This document shows, piece by piece, positions 1 to 8,712 of a stretch of DNA of 64,000 nt. Source of the stretch: an uncultured Cohaesibacter sp. GTDB taxonomy: Bacteria > Pseudomonadota > Alphaproteobacteria > Rhizobiales > Cohaesibacteraceae. Position 1 is the first letter of the stretch, and every line of letters starts with the position of its first letter. A program made the translations under genes and the position numbers. The DNA lies in the NCBI RefSeq assembly GCF_963666525.1, contig NZ_OY762905.1, positions 2,338,001 through 2,402,000 of the forward strand, in the 5' to 3' direction. The notes under the pieces are model-generated. The model saw only the letters and a program-made list of their open reading frames with translations. It was not told the origin of the DNA and did no database searches.

Positions 1-2028
1 GCCTATGAGGATCCAGCCCATTTCTCACTGGTCGAGCAGAAGCTGCCGGTCAACATCGATCCGTCCAACAACAAGATCGAGGACCCGGCCGAACGGGCAC
101 GCATCATCAAGGTGTTTGACAAGGGCCTGAGCACCCCTGCAGGTTTCGTGCTGCCGGTTCAGGCATGGAACAGTCAGGCCTATGGCCGGTCGTGGATGTC
201 CGAGGTCTGGAATTTCCGCCGCGACAAGTTGTTCCTCATCCCCGGCGACAGCCCGGTCGGCTTCCGCCTGCCGCTCGGCTCGCTGACCTATCTGCCACCG
301 ACGCAGTTTCCGCATGTGGTGCCCATGGATCCCCATGCCGCCCATGCCGCTCTTCCGGCACGCGAAGCGCTGTTGCGCGATCGCCGCAAGCCCTTCACGC
401 CGCGTGAGAAGCTGAAGAAAACCGATCCGGCCAAGCTGCTCGAAGCCCCTGAAGTACAGTGGCACCAGACCGAGCATCAGACCTTCATCCCGATGAATGA
501 GGTGTCCGGCCACGTCCGCACAGCCCTTTCAGTCGAACCGCGGGACGGTCACCTCTGCATCTTCATGCCGCCGCTTCAAAACGCCGAAGACTATGCCGCC
601 ATGGTCGCTGCCATCGAGGACGCAGCCAAGGACGTTGGTCAACCGGTACATATCGAAGGCTATGAACCGCCGTTCGATCCTCGCCTCAACGTCATCAAGG
701 TCACGCCGGACCCAGGCGTCATTGAAGTCAACATCCAGCCGGCCTCGAGCTGGAAGGAAGCCAGCAAGATCACCCAGATCCTCTATGAAGAGGCCCGTCT
801 GGCCCGCCTCGGCACCGAGAAATTCATGCTCGATGGCCGCCACACCGGCACCGGCGGTGGCAACCATATCGTGCTTGGCGGCGTTACTCCGTCGGACAGC
901 CCGTTCCTCAGGCGCCCCGATCTGGTGGCAAGTCTTGTCACCTACTGGCAGAATCACCCGAGCCTTTCCTATCTCTTCTCGGGCACCTTCATCGGTCCGA
1001 CCTCTCAGGCCCCGCGTGTCGACGAAGGACGTCACGACAATCTCTACGAGCTGGAGATCGCACTCAAGCAGGTCCCGTTGCCCGGCGAAGGCTTCATTCC
1101 GAACTGGCAGGTCGACCGTCTGTTCCGAAACCTGCTCATCGACGTGACCGGCAACACCCACCGGGCGGAAATCTGCATCGACAAACTGTTCTCGCCCGAT
1201 GGCCCGACCGGACGCCTTGGCCTCATCGAGTTCCGCTCGTTTGAAATGCCGCCACATGCCCAGATGTCGCTGGCCCAGCAGCTGCTGCTGCGCGCCATCA
1301 TCGTCCGCATGTGGGAACGGCCCTATCGCAACAAGCTGGTCCGCTGGGGCACCCAGCTGCATGACCGCTTCATGCTGCCGCACTATGTCCGTGAGGACTT
1401 CCGCGATGTGCTGAAGGATCTGTCCCTGCACGGGCTGGAGCTCGACGAAGGCTGGTTCGCACCGCATTTCGAGTTCCGCTTTCCGCGCTATGGCGAGGTC
1501 AACTACGACGGTGTGCAGATCGAGCTGCGGCAGGCACTGGAGCCATGGAACGTTCTGGGGGAAGAAGGCGTCATCGGCGGCACGGCCCGCTATGTCGACA
1601 GCTCCCTCGAGCGTGTTCAGGTCAAGGTCAAGGGTCTCAATCCCGAACGCCACGTCCTGTCGGTCAACCAGGTGGCCATTCCGCTACACCAGACTGGACG
1701 TCAGGACGAGGCCGTGGCAGGCATCCGCTATCGCGCCTGGCAGCCGCCATCCTGTCTCCATCCGATGATCGGCGTGCATACGCCACTGACCTTCGATTTG
1801 ATGGACAAGTGGCACAAGCGCTCGCTGGGTGGTTGCCGCTATCATGTCGCCCACCCCGGTGGCCGTGGCTATGAGGTCTTCCCGGTCAACGCCTATGAGG
1901 CCGAAAGCCGCCGCCTGTCGCGCTTCGAGATGATGGGCCACACGCCGGGCTACGCCGACCCGGTCAAGTTGGAGGACAGCGCCGAATTCCCTTACACGCT
2001 GGACCTGCGCCTTGCCTCGGTCAGGTAA
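1..2028 (+). CDS. DUF2126 putative amidoligase, C-terminal part (5' end outside window)
   Basis: The reading frame is open from base 1 to the TAA at 2026-2028, giving 675 residues with no start inside the window. It matches the C-terminal two thirds of the roughly 1100-residue DUF2126 proteins. In that family an N-terminal transglutaminase-like domain, here missing, precedes a region annotated as a putative amidoligase (carboxylate-amine ligase). Visible landmarks are the glycine-rich stretch RHTGTGGGNHIVLGG, and the conserved segments FRSFEMPPHAQM and HPGGRGYEVFPVNAYEAE near the end. It lies upstream of an ATP-grasp/alpha-E gene and a transglutaminase gene on the same strand, a known neighbourhood predicted to make and trim peptide-like conjugates. 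The substrate is unknown. Family assignment is firm; function is prediction only. Confidence 0.88.
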   Translation, partial: AYEDPAHFSLVEQKLPVNIDPSNNKIEDPAERARIIKVFDKGLSTPAGFVLPVQAWNSQAYGRSWMSEVWNFRRDKLFLIPGDSPVGFRLPLGSLTYLPPTQFPHVVPMDPHAAHAALPAREALLRDRRKPFTPREKLKKTDPAKLLEAPEVQWHQTEHQTFIPMNEVSGHVRTALSVEPRDGHLCIFMPPLQNAEDYAAMVAAIEDAAKDVGQPVHIEGYEPPFDPRLNVIKVTPDPGVIEVNIQPASSWKEASKITQILYEEARLARLGTEKFMLDGRHTGTGGGNHIVLGGVTPSDSPFLRRPDLVASLVTYWQNHPSLSYLFSGTFIGPTSQAPRVDEGRHDNLYELEIALKQVPLPGEGFIPNWQVDRLFRNLLIDVTGNTHRAEICIDKLFSPDGPTGRLGLIEFRSFEMPPHAQMSLAQQLLLRAIIVRMWERPYRNKLVRWGTQLHDRFMLPHYVREDFRDVLKDLSLHGLELDEGWFAPHFEFRFPRYGEVNYDGVQIELRQALEPWNVLGEEGVIGGTARYVDSSLERVQVKVKGLNPERHVLSVNQVAIPLHQTGRQDEAVAGIRYRAWQPPSCLHPMIGVHTPLTFDLMDKWHKRSLGGCRYHVAHPGGRGYEVFPVNAYEAESRRLSRFEMMGHTPGYADPVKLEDSAEFPYTLDLRLASVR

Positions 2029-2058
2029 CGCTCCGTTGCCAGCATGATATCAATCCGG

Positions 2059-2087
2059 CAGGGCGGGAGCCATCAGCTCCTGCCCTG
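2059..2087 (+). repeat. GC-rich hairpin after the amidoligase gene
   Basis: A 12-bp stem (2059-2070 with 2076-2087, one G-T pair) has a 5-base loop and lies 31 bases after the amidoligase stop codon. No T-tract follows, so this is not a classical intrinsic terminator. It may stabilise the upstream mRNA or attenuate read-through into the ATP-grasp gene 214 bases further on. Confidence 0.5.
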
Positions 2088-2300
2088 TGCTATATTCAGC
2101 GCCCCATTTGGGACCATCATTGAACAGTGAGCAAGCATCAGTGGCATGGAATACAAAACTGCGACTTTGTATTTTCTCCCAACAGATGATAAAAGCGTAT
2201 CTCCATTTCCAATGTCGCAGCTGGAAACGGGCAGCCAATCCGAAATAACAAGAAGAACGAGCGTTCCATAGGAAGCCAGCATCGCGGAGAGAAAACAAAG

Positions 2301-4961
2301 TTGGAAACGGCCAAAAACCCGACAGCAAGCCAGACAGGAAATCCGGCAGCAAATCCGTCAGTGAGCCAGACAGCCAGACTGTCAGGGAGCACCGCACAGG
2401 ACAGCATGCAGCCCCCTCTCGCTGGTCCGGTTCTCTATCAGACTCTCCTGGGTGTCCATGACGAGATGATGGACGCCAACGGCGCCATCATGCCCCATTG
2501 GCAGCAGTGGTACGATGCCTTTTCCCGCTGGTCACCCAACCAGCGCAAGGCCAACTGGGATGAACTGAACGAAGTCGTCCGGGAAACCGGCATCGCCTAT
2601 GACCTGTTTGCCGACCCCAACGAGAACAAGCAGCCGTGGTCCATCGACCTGGCCCCGATCATCATCGCACCGGAAGAGTGGCAGTGGCTGAGCGTGGCCC
2701 TGACGCAGCGCGCCCGCCTGTTCAATGCGATGCACAATGACCTTTACGGCCATCGCCGCCTGCTGCACGAAGGCTTCATCCCGGCTGCCCTCGTGTTGAG
2801 CGATCCGTCCTATCTGCGGCCGATGCGCGGCAACCAGAGCGCCTACAACGGTATCCAGTTCTATGCCGCCGATCTTGCCAAAAGCCCGGACGGCATCTGG
2901 CGCGTGCTCGACAACCATGCCGAAACCCCGGCAGGCCTCGGATTTGCGCTGGCCAATCGCATTGCCATCACCCATTGCGAGGGCAACCTGTTCCGCTCGA
3001 GCAAGGCCATCCGGCTTGCCTCCTATTTTCAGCAGCTGCAATCGACGCTCACCAAGCGCACCGAGCTGGAAGACCCCTACATCGCCATCCTGTCGCCGGG
3101 ACCGGAGCATCCGGACTATTTCTCCCATGCCTATCTGGCCCGCTATCTTGGCTATCTTCTGGTCGAGGGGGGTGACCTTGTCTACCAGAACAACCGGATC
3201 TGCCTCAAGACACTCGCCGGCCTCAAGCCCATCGACCTGATCGTCCGTTCCATCGAAGGCCTCAATGCCGATCCGCTGGAACTGAACCCGAACGGTGTCC
3301 ACGGCACCACCTCGATGGTTCAGGCCATCAGGGACAAGGGCATCATCATGGCCAACCAGCTTGGCACGTCGGTTGTCGAAAACAGGGCTCTGGCGCCTTA
3401 CCTGCCGAAGGTCTGCAAATATCTGCTCGGCGAGGAGCTGATGCTGCACGAAGCTCCGCGCTGGTGGCTGGGCGACCCGAAAAGTCGTACCCATGTGCTC
3501 GACAATCTCGACAGCATGCTGATATCGGAGGCCCACGAAGGCTCGGGCCGACCCGGCGAAGCGCGGGCGGCAACGGATCCGACAACCCTTGACCCTACAC
3601 AGAAACAGGCGCTGGTCGAAAAGATCATACTGTTCGGCAACCGCATGGTGGCGGAACAGAAGACCGGCTACGCGACCACACCGAGCTGGACCGGCGAGGA
3701 GCTTAAGCCCCATCCGTTCGCCATCCGCTTCTATACCTCCCGCAAGGAACAGGGATATGACGTCCTGCCGGGCGGGTTGTCCATGTCGGTCGGAGCCCAG
3801 CAGGCCATCGGTCTGCATTCGCCCGAGGGCCTGACCCGCGATGTCTGGGTGGTTTCCGACAAGCAGCCCGAACCGTTCGAAAGCATCTGGGCCAGCATTG
3901 CCCGGCAGGGCTCCTATTCCCGCGCCGGACGCTCCCTGCAGAGCCGCATCGCCGACAATCTGTTCTGGCTCGGCCGCAACGTCGAGCGCGTGGAATGGCA
4001 ATTCCGCCTCTGCCGTCAGGCGCTGGCGCGCCTCAATGAGGACAGCGGGCCGGAAGAGGATCAGCGCACAGTGGTTGCCGCGCTCAATACGCTCATTCTC
4101 AAAGCCCCCAAGGCTCGCGTGTTCGACGCCGGATTTGGCGGCATGAACGAGATCGAGAGGCTTGTCCGCACAGTCCTTTACGGCAAGGACCGGGCCTATG
4201 GTTTCCAGGAAAGCCTTTCGCACATGCATCGTCTGGCAGGCCTCACCCGCGACCGTATGTCGGCGGAGGCCCTGCGTATCCTCAACGAGCTCTTCACCAA
4301 CCAGAAATGGTTCAAGGAACCGGGCTTCATGCACACCGGCCACGTCATCGATCTGCTCGATGAGGGACTGATGGTGCTGGCCGCCTTCTCCGGCATGGTC
4401 ATGGAAAACATGACCCGCAACTACGGCTGGCGATTCCTTGATATTGGTCGCCGCATTGAACGGGCTGAAAACCTTTCCGGCCTGCTCAACCGGCTCATCT
4501 TTGCCCCCGGCATGTCATGGGACGCCCCGCGGCGCCTGATGTTCATTCTGGAAGTGGCCGACAGCTTCATCACCTACCGCTCGCGCTATCGCATAACCCC
4601 GACGCTGTCGGCGGTGATCGATCTGCTGCTGCTCGACGAGACCAACCCGCGATCCATCGCCTTCCAGGTGTCGGCGCTGCACGACCACATCAACTTTCTG
4701 CCCAAGGAACCGGAAATAGGCCTGCGCAGCGAGGAGAACCGGTTGATTCTCGAGCTGCTGACCGAGCTGCAATTGTCCGAGGGCCACAAGCTGGCGCAGA
4801 TACCGCAGTTGGAGCAGGGCAAGGAAATCGAACAGATCATTTCGGAAGAATGCCGCCTCGAGCAGCTGCTGAATAACCAAATTTCCAAACTGCCCCAGCT
4901 GACAGAGCTGCTGACACGGCGCTATTTCACGCACACCGAAGAACAGACCCAGCGAATTTGA
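2301..4961 (+). CDS. Circularly permuted ATP-grasp ligase fused to alpha-E domain
   Basis: This 886-residue protein joins two domains usually listed separately. A circularly permuted ATP-grasp domain (DUF404/DUF407 type) covers about residues 70-510. An alpha-helical alpha-E domain (DUF403) runs from about residue 540, where SRIADNLFWLGRNVERVE is the typical entry motif, to the C terminus. ATP-grasp enzymes join a carboxylate to an amine through an acyl phosphate, so a peptide or amide ligase role is expected; no substrate is known. The start is uncertain: TTG at 2301 has GGAG about 11 bases upstream, while ATG at 2406 lies closer to the conserved domain. The first 35 residues from the TTG are Ser/Thr/Asn-rich and low in complexity. 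The gene sits between amidoligase and transglutaminase genes. Confidence 0.9.
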   Translation: METAKNPTASQTGNPAANPSVSQTARLSGSTAQDSMQPPLAGPVLYQTLLGVHDEMMDANGAIMPHWQQWYDAFSRWSPNQRKANWDELNEVVRETGIAYDLFADPNENKQPWSIDLAPIIIAPEEWQWLSVALTQRARLFNAMHNDLYGHRRLLHEGFIPAALVLSDPSYLRPMRGNQSAYNGIQFYAADLAKSPDGIWRVLDNHAETPAGLGFALANRIAITHCEGNLFRSSKAIRLASYFQQLQSTLTKRTELEDPYIAILSPGPEHPDYFSHAYLARYLGYLLVEGGDLVYQNNRICLKTLAGLKPIDLIVRSIEGLNADPLELNPNGVHGTTSMVQAIRDKGIIMANQLGTSVVENRALAPYLPKVCKYLLGEELMLHEAPRWWLGDPKSRTHVLDNLDSMLISEAHEGSGRPGEARAATDPTTLDPTQKQALVEKIILFGNRMVAEQKTGYATTPSWTGEELKPHPFAIRFYTSRKEQGYDVLPGGLSMSVGAQQAIGLHSPEGLTRDVWVVSDKQPEPFESIWASIARQGSYSRAGRSLQSRIADNLFWLGRNVERVEWQFRLCRQALARLNEDSGPEEDQRTVVAALNTLILKAPKARVFDAGFGGMNEIERLVRTVLYGKDRAYGFQESLSHMHRLAGLTRDRMSAEALRILNELFTNQKWFKEPGFMHTGHVIDLLDEGLMVLAAFSGMVMENMTRNYGWRFLDIGRRIERAENLSGLLNRLIFAPGMSWDAPRRLMFILEVADSFITYRSRYRITPTLSAVIDLLLLDETNPRSIAFQVSALHDHINFLPKEPEIGLRSEENRLILELLTELQLSEGHKLAQIPQLEQGKEIEQIISEECRLEQLLNNQISKLPQLTELLTRRYFTHTEEQTQRI

Positions 4962-4985
4962 CCGGACAGGAAGGGTTGCCAAATC

Positions 4986-6047
4986 ATGCGCTATCGCATA
5001 GCTCACAAGACCGAATACCGCTATTCGACACCGGTCGCCCAGTCGAACCATCTGGTGCATCTGACCCCGTGCCAGGTCGAAGGGCAGATCATTGAGGATC
5101 ACGACCTGCTGATTACGCCAAGACCTGCCCACCGCAGGGACTTCACTGACTATTTCGGCAACTCGACGATTCATCTGACGCTGGAGGAAGACCACACACT
5201 GCTATCCATGAATGCGGTGACCGTTGTCACCGTGACACGGGACCAGACAGCACTGCTCAAGCGGTCAACAGCTTCCTGGGAAACGGTCCGCGATCTGATG
5301 TTCGATCGCAACCATGTGGATCAGGCCGAATTCAGCTGCTATTCGAACTTTACCAATCCGACATCCGAGATCGCGGCCTATGGTGCCCAGTCCTTCCCTC
5401 CGGGACGACCGCTGATGGAAGGGGTTCTGGAGCTGACCAGCCGGATTTTCAATGATTTCGAGTATGACAGCACCGTCACCGACATCTTCACGCCAATCAG
5501 CCAGGTATTCGAGATGAAAAGCGGGGTGTGTCAGGATTTCGCTCATTTCCAGCTCGCCTGCCTGCGCGCCCTCGGCTTGCCCGCACGCTATGTGTCAGGC
5601 TACCTGCGCACCTATCCACCGAAAGGCCAGCCGCGGCTGGTCGGTGCCGATGCGTCCCACGCATGGATCTCGGTCTGGTGCCCGGAAGCAGGCTGGATCG
5701 ACTTCGACCCGACCAACAACAAGGTCATTGCGGACGAGCATGTCACCCTCTCGGTCGGCAGGGACTTTGGCGACGTCAGCCCCATTTCCGGCATCATCCT
5801 GGGCGGTGGCAACCACTTTGTGAATGTCTCCGTAGACGTCATGCCCATCGACAAGGATGGCAACGAAATCGGCCAGTCCATTTCCAACCGGACCGATCTG
5901 GACATCATGACGCTGGACAGGAATACGCTGAAGCCTCAAACCCTCTCCCAGCGGCCTGCGCCCGTTCATGCGCAGGAGCAGTCCCAGTCTCAATCCTCCG
6001 ACCAGAGCCTGCCGATCGACCCGCTACCAGCCGACAGAACATACTGA
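4986..6047 (+). CDS. Transglutaminase-like protease, bacterial N-terminal domain plus core
   Basis: This 353-residue protein has a bacterial transglutaminase N-terminal beta domain (about residues 1-90) and a transglutaminase core. The papain-like triad is intact: Cys182 in GVCQDFAH, His225 in DASHAW and Asp241 in DFDPTN. Such proteins generally act as peptidases or amidases rather than cross-linkers. Encoded 24 bases after the ATP-grasp/alpha-E gene with AGGAAGG before the ATG, it is probably co-transcribed and may cleave or process the product of the two ligases. The last 50 residues are Gln/Ser/Pro-rich and probably disordered. No signal peptide is seen, so a cytoplasmic location is likely. 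Confidence 0.92.
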   Translation: MRYRIAHKTEYRYSTPVAQSNHLVHLTPCQVEGQIIEDHDLLITPRPAHRRDFTDYFGNSTIHLTLEEDHTLLSMNAVTVVTVTRDQTALLKRSTASWETVRDLMFDRNHVDQAEFSCYSNFTNPTSEIAAYGAQSFPPGRPLMEGVLELTSRIFNDFEYDSTVTDIFTPISQVFEMKSGVCQDFAHFQLACLRALGLPARYVSGYLRTYPPKGQPRLVGADASHAWISVWCPEAGWIDFDPTNNKVIADEHVTLSVGRDFGDVSPISGIILGGGNHFVNVSVDVMPIDKDGNEIGQSISNRTDLDIMTLDRNTLKPQTLSQRPAPVHAQEQSQSQSSDQSLPIDPLPADRTY

Positions 6048-6118
6048 CCAGAAGGCGTTGCGACGACTCTGGAGCCTGCTGTCATCACGACGAGACAAGA
6101 AGACGCGTGGTGCGGAGC

Positions 6119-7246
6119 TCAGGCCGTGCGCGCCCGACGGACCAGATTGCGGCTCCAGTTGCGGCCGGGTTCCTCGATGAACCGATAGGTGATGGCGGCA
6201 AGCCCGATCGCCATGGCCAGCAGAAGCAGCTGCAAAAGATCGCCCAGCCAGAGATTGCCCGACAGGGACAACAGCTGAACTGATACGGCCGACGGCGCAA
6301 GCTGCATCTCCGCAAACAGGGTCACATGGAAGACGTGCTCCAGCACCATGGCGAAGGCCCGCACCACCGCGCGCACCAGCGCATGCACCATATAGATGGA
6401 ATAGGAGAGCGTCCCCAGCAGCAGGAAGGGGCGCTTCAACAGTAGCCTGCTCAACAGCCCTGCCTCACGCGAGAAGACCAGCACGGCCAGAGCGAACAGG
6501 AATGGCACCACGAGGAAATAGGATGGGGTGAGCCAGAATATGGTCAGATAACCCCAGATCAGCAGCACGATGGTGATCTCGATCACACTGTCAGCCACAA
6601 GTCCCAGCCGCTCCGTCATTGCCGGCCATTCCTCATGCAATCGGAAACAGATGACCCCCAGGGCAAAGCCTTCAAGGCAACGCACAAAGCCGTAATCGTA
6701 GGTCGAGTTCATCCCCTCCGGGCTCATCAGCCCCAGAATCAGCGGACCGGCAACCACCGCGATCAGCCACGGCCACAGGGCAGGCCCCACATAGGGGATG
6801 ATCAGCGCGAACACCACATAGGCCCCAAATTCTGTGCTGATCGACCAGCTGGGAAAATTCAGCCACAGCGCATCATTCACGCCGAGACCGTGAATCAGCA
6901 GCACATTTGTTGAGATCGCCTGCCAGAGCTGCGGCCCGATCCCGTCCTTGGCGACATCGATGAAGATGAAGGGCAGAATCATGAAGAAATGCAGCGGATA
7001 GACCCGGCCAAAGCGTAGCATCATGAACCGGCCAATCCCAAAGCCTTCCGCCAACCGGTCACGGTAATTGGCAGCGATGACGAAGCCACTGAGGACAAAG
7101 AAGAAATCGACGAACAGATAGGAGGCCCGTATCAGACCGAAGGATTGCAGATGGCTGACTGTACCGAAATGAAAGAGCGCCACCGCACAGGCACACAGCC
7201 CACGCCAACTGTCCAATGCGAGAAATCTGTCCGGTTTCTTTGTCAC
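6119..7246 (-). CDS. Acyltransferase 3 family membrane protein (OafA/YrhL-like)
   Basis: This is a 375-residue polytopic protein with about ten hydrophobic helices. It begins with the typical acyltransferase-3 N terminus: RFLALDSWRGLCACAVALFHF carries the conserved Arg and His seen near the first helix of the family. These enzymes move acetyl or other acyl groups onto exported sugars, lipopolysaccharide or exopolysaccharide at the cytoplasmic membrane. I chose GTG at 7246 because GGAAGG lies 6-7 bases before it and the homology begins there; an upstream extension to 7465 has no family signal. The gene is convergent with the transglutaminase gene, with no partner polysaccharide genes nearby, so the acceptor cannot be named. 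Confidence 0.87.
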   Translation of the reverse strand: MTKKPDRFLALDSWRGLCACAVALFHFGTVSHLQSFGLIRASYLFVDFFFVLSGFVIAANYRDRLAEGFGIGRFMMLRFGRVYPLHFFMILPFIFIDVAKDGIGPQLWQAISTNVLLIHGLGVNDALWLNFPSWSISTEFGAYVVFALIIPYVGPALWPWLIAVVAGPLILGLMSPEGMNSTYDYGFVRCLEGFALGVICFRLHEEWPAMTERLGLVADSVIEITIVLLIWGYLTIFWLTPSYFLVVPFLFALAVLVFSREAGLLSRLLLKRPFLLLGTLSYSIYMVHALVRAVVRAFAMVLEHVFHVTLFAEMQLAPSAVSVQLLSLSGNLWLGDLLQLLLLAMAIGLAAITYRFIEEPGRNWSRNLVRRARTA

Positions 7247-7494
7247 TTGGCACCTTCCGGTTCGCGTCTGGCAGAAATTGGGATTGCTGCAAATGTAACC
7301 AAAACACCTTAAGACTTGGAAAATGTGCGAATGAAAATACAACAAAAAGTAGACCGCACAACCGGGAGGTGAGCCAGACGCAGAAAAATCCGGTTCATCG
7401 AACAAGGGAAGCAGGTCGAAAAACACAGCAAAGAGAGAGGAATCGGAGGCAGCAATCCGGTGCAATCGACGGCTGAAACCTGGCCCTGAAAATC

Positions 7495-7524
7495 AAAAAG
7501 GCCGCAACCGAAGTTGCAGCCTTT
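7495..7524 (-). terminator. Intrinsic terminator of tRNA-Gly
   Basis: On the minus strand a 12-bp stem closes on a TTCG tetraloop and is followed by five T residues, 6 bases after the CCA end of the tRNA gene. Its form and position fit a strong tRNA terminator. Confidence 0.85.
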
Positions 7525-7529
7525 TATAA

Positions 7530-7604
7530 TGGAGCGGGCGATGGGATTCGAACCCACGACCCCAACCTTGGCAAGGTTGTGCTCTACCCCTGAGCTACAC
7601 CCGC
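7530..7604 (-). tRNA. tRNA-Gly (anticodon GCC)
   Basis: The minus strand gives a 75-base cloverleaf starting GCGGGTG and ending CGCCCGC-T-CCA. It has a GTAGCTCAG D-arm, an anticodon stem CAACC/GGTTG enclosing TTGCCAA, and the T-loop TTCGAAT. The anticodon GCC reads GGC and GGT glycine codons. The CCA end is encoded. It is followed by a TTCG-loop terminator. Confidence 0.97.
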
Positions 7605-7975
7605 GAAACTTGTCAGGTTTATCAAACCCTTAGCAACATCTTGTTGCTTCGCTGCGGCGCTCCGTGCCGTCTGTGGGTGCTTATATGTACGACCTGAGGA
7701 GCAATTGCAACAGGGAAATTACAAAAAATGTTTTTTTCCCACTGGATGTGCATTTTTTTCACAAACAGTGAAAAAGTCGTTTGATCCGATCCCGGACAAG
7801 CATCAGGCTTTGCCTTGATTAGACCATCGCCAGGCTCTATGAGCAAACAGACCGGTGAGGAGCCAATCGCCTGTTGCAGCTGTTGAAAAGACACCGGACA
7901 GCCCATAAGGATGGCGTTGCGCCCCCCGGATCACGCCTCTATCGTCCACCAGAGCCACTCACCAGAAGAAGAAAC
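7605..7975. other. Gene-free gap between tRNA-Gly and the ProXp-ala gene
   Basis: No open reading frame here looks coding. The part next to the tRNA must hold its minus-strand promoter. The middle (about 7715-7765) is A/T-rich with runs of A and T, as expected for a divergent promoter region. I see no convincing operator or RNA element. Confidence 0.5.
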
Positions 7976-8494
7976 ATGTCATCATCTCCCAAATGCAGTC
8001 GTCAGGATCTGCTCGATTTTCTGGCTTCCCTGAATATCGAGACAAAAACCTATGATCATGACGCGGTTTTCACCGTCAGCGAAAGCCACAAGATCAAGCA
8101 ACATCTGCCGGGTGGCCATACCAAGAATCTGTTCCTGAAGGACAAGAAGGGCAAGATGGTGCTCGTGGTCTGTCTTAACGACACCGAAGTCGATCTCAAG
8201 AGCTTTCACCACAAATACGCCTGCGGCCGCGTAAGCTTCTGCAATGCCGATCTGTTGTGGGAGCATCTGGGTGTCCGCCCCGGCTCGGTCACGCCCTTTG
8301 CCCTCATCAACGACAAGGACAGCAACATCGTCAATCTGGTGCTCGACGCAAATCTGATGAAAGAGGAGCTGGTCAACTTCCACCCGCTGGAAAACACGGC
8401 AACCACCGCCATTGCCCGCGAGGATCTTTTGCGCTTTCTTGACGCCACCGGCCATGTGCCCACCATATTGGCGCTGGAGAAGGAGCCGGGGTAA
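7976..8494 (+). CDS. Prolyl-tRNA editing protein, ProXp-ala/YbaK family
   Basis: This 172-residue free-standing YbaK/aminoacyl-tRNA deacylase domain is close to the usual ProXp-ala length. Family members hydrolyse mischarged Ala-tRNA(Pro). They occur mostly in organisms whose ProRS lacks the internal editing domain, as in many alphaproteobacteria. Visible family segments are VSESHKIKQHLPGGHTKNLFLKDKKG, in two parts (VSESHKIKQHLPGGHTKN, then LFLKDKKG), with the conserved Lys in KNLFLKD, and GVRPGSVTPFALIND. I chose ATG at 7976, preceded by AGAAGAAG, over an upstream in-frame start at 7874 whose extra 34 residues look non-homologous. It appears to be a single-gene unit. Confidence 0.9.
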   Translation: MSSSPKCSRQDLLDFLASLNIETKTYDHDAVFTVSESHKIKQHLPGGHTKNLFLKDKKGKMVLVVCLNDTEVDLKSFHHKYACGRVSFCNADLLWEHLGVRPGSVTPFALINDKDSNIVNLVLDANLMKEELVNFHPLENTATTAIAREDLLRFLDATGHVPTILALEKEPG

Positions 8495-8712
8495 CAGTCG
8501 ATTCGATTGGCATTCCGCCTATGCACCGCAGTTCCCGCTGTTAATGGCCTATCAAGCCAATTGGGCATTGAACAAAATGTGCTGCTATCCCATATTGATG
8601 GCGACAAATCACGAGGCCTGCAGCTGATTTGCAGTCCGGCCTTGCTACCATGACCCTGACACTGTCCAGACCCTGAAGACAGGCACAGTCCCGCACAAAA
8701 AGGACCGTCCAA

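Noticed and set aside
2532-4343. 603-codon minus-strand open frame
   Set aside because: It lies wholly antisense to the ATP-grasp/alpha-E gene, has no recognisable domain and is the usual by-product of GC-rich third positions.
7247-7465. N-terminal extension of the acyltransferase
   Set aside because: The 73 extra residues precede the conserved first helix, while GTG 7246 has a good ribosome-binding site.
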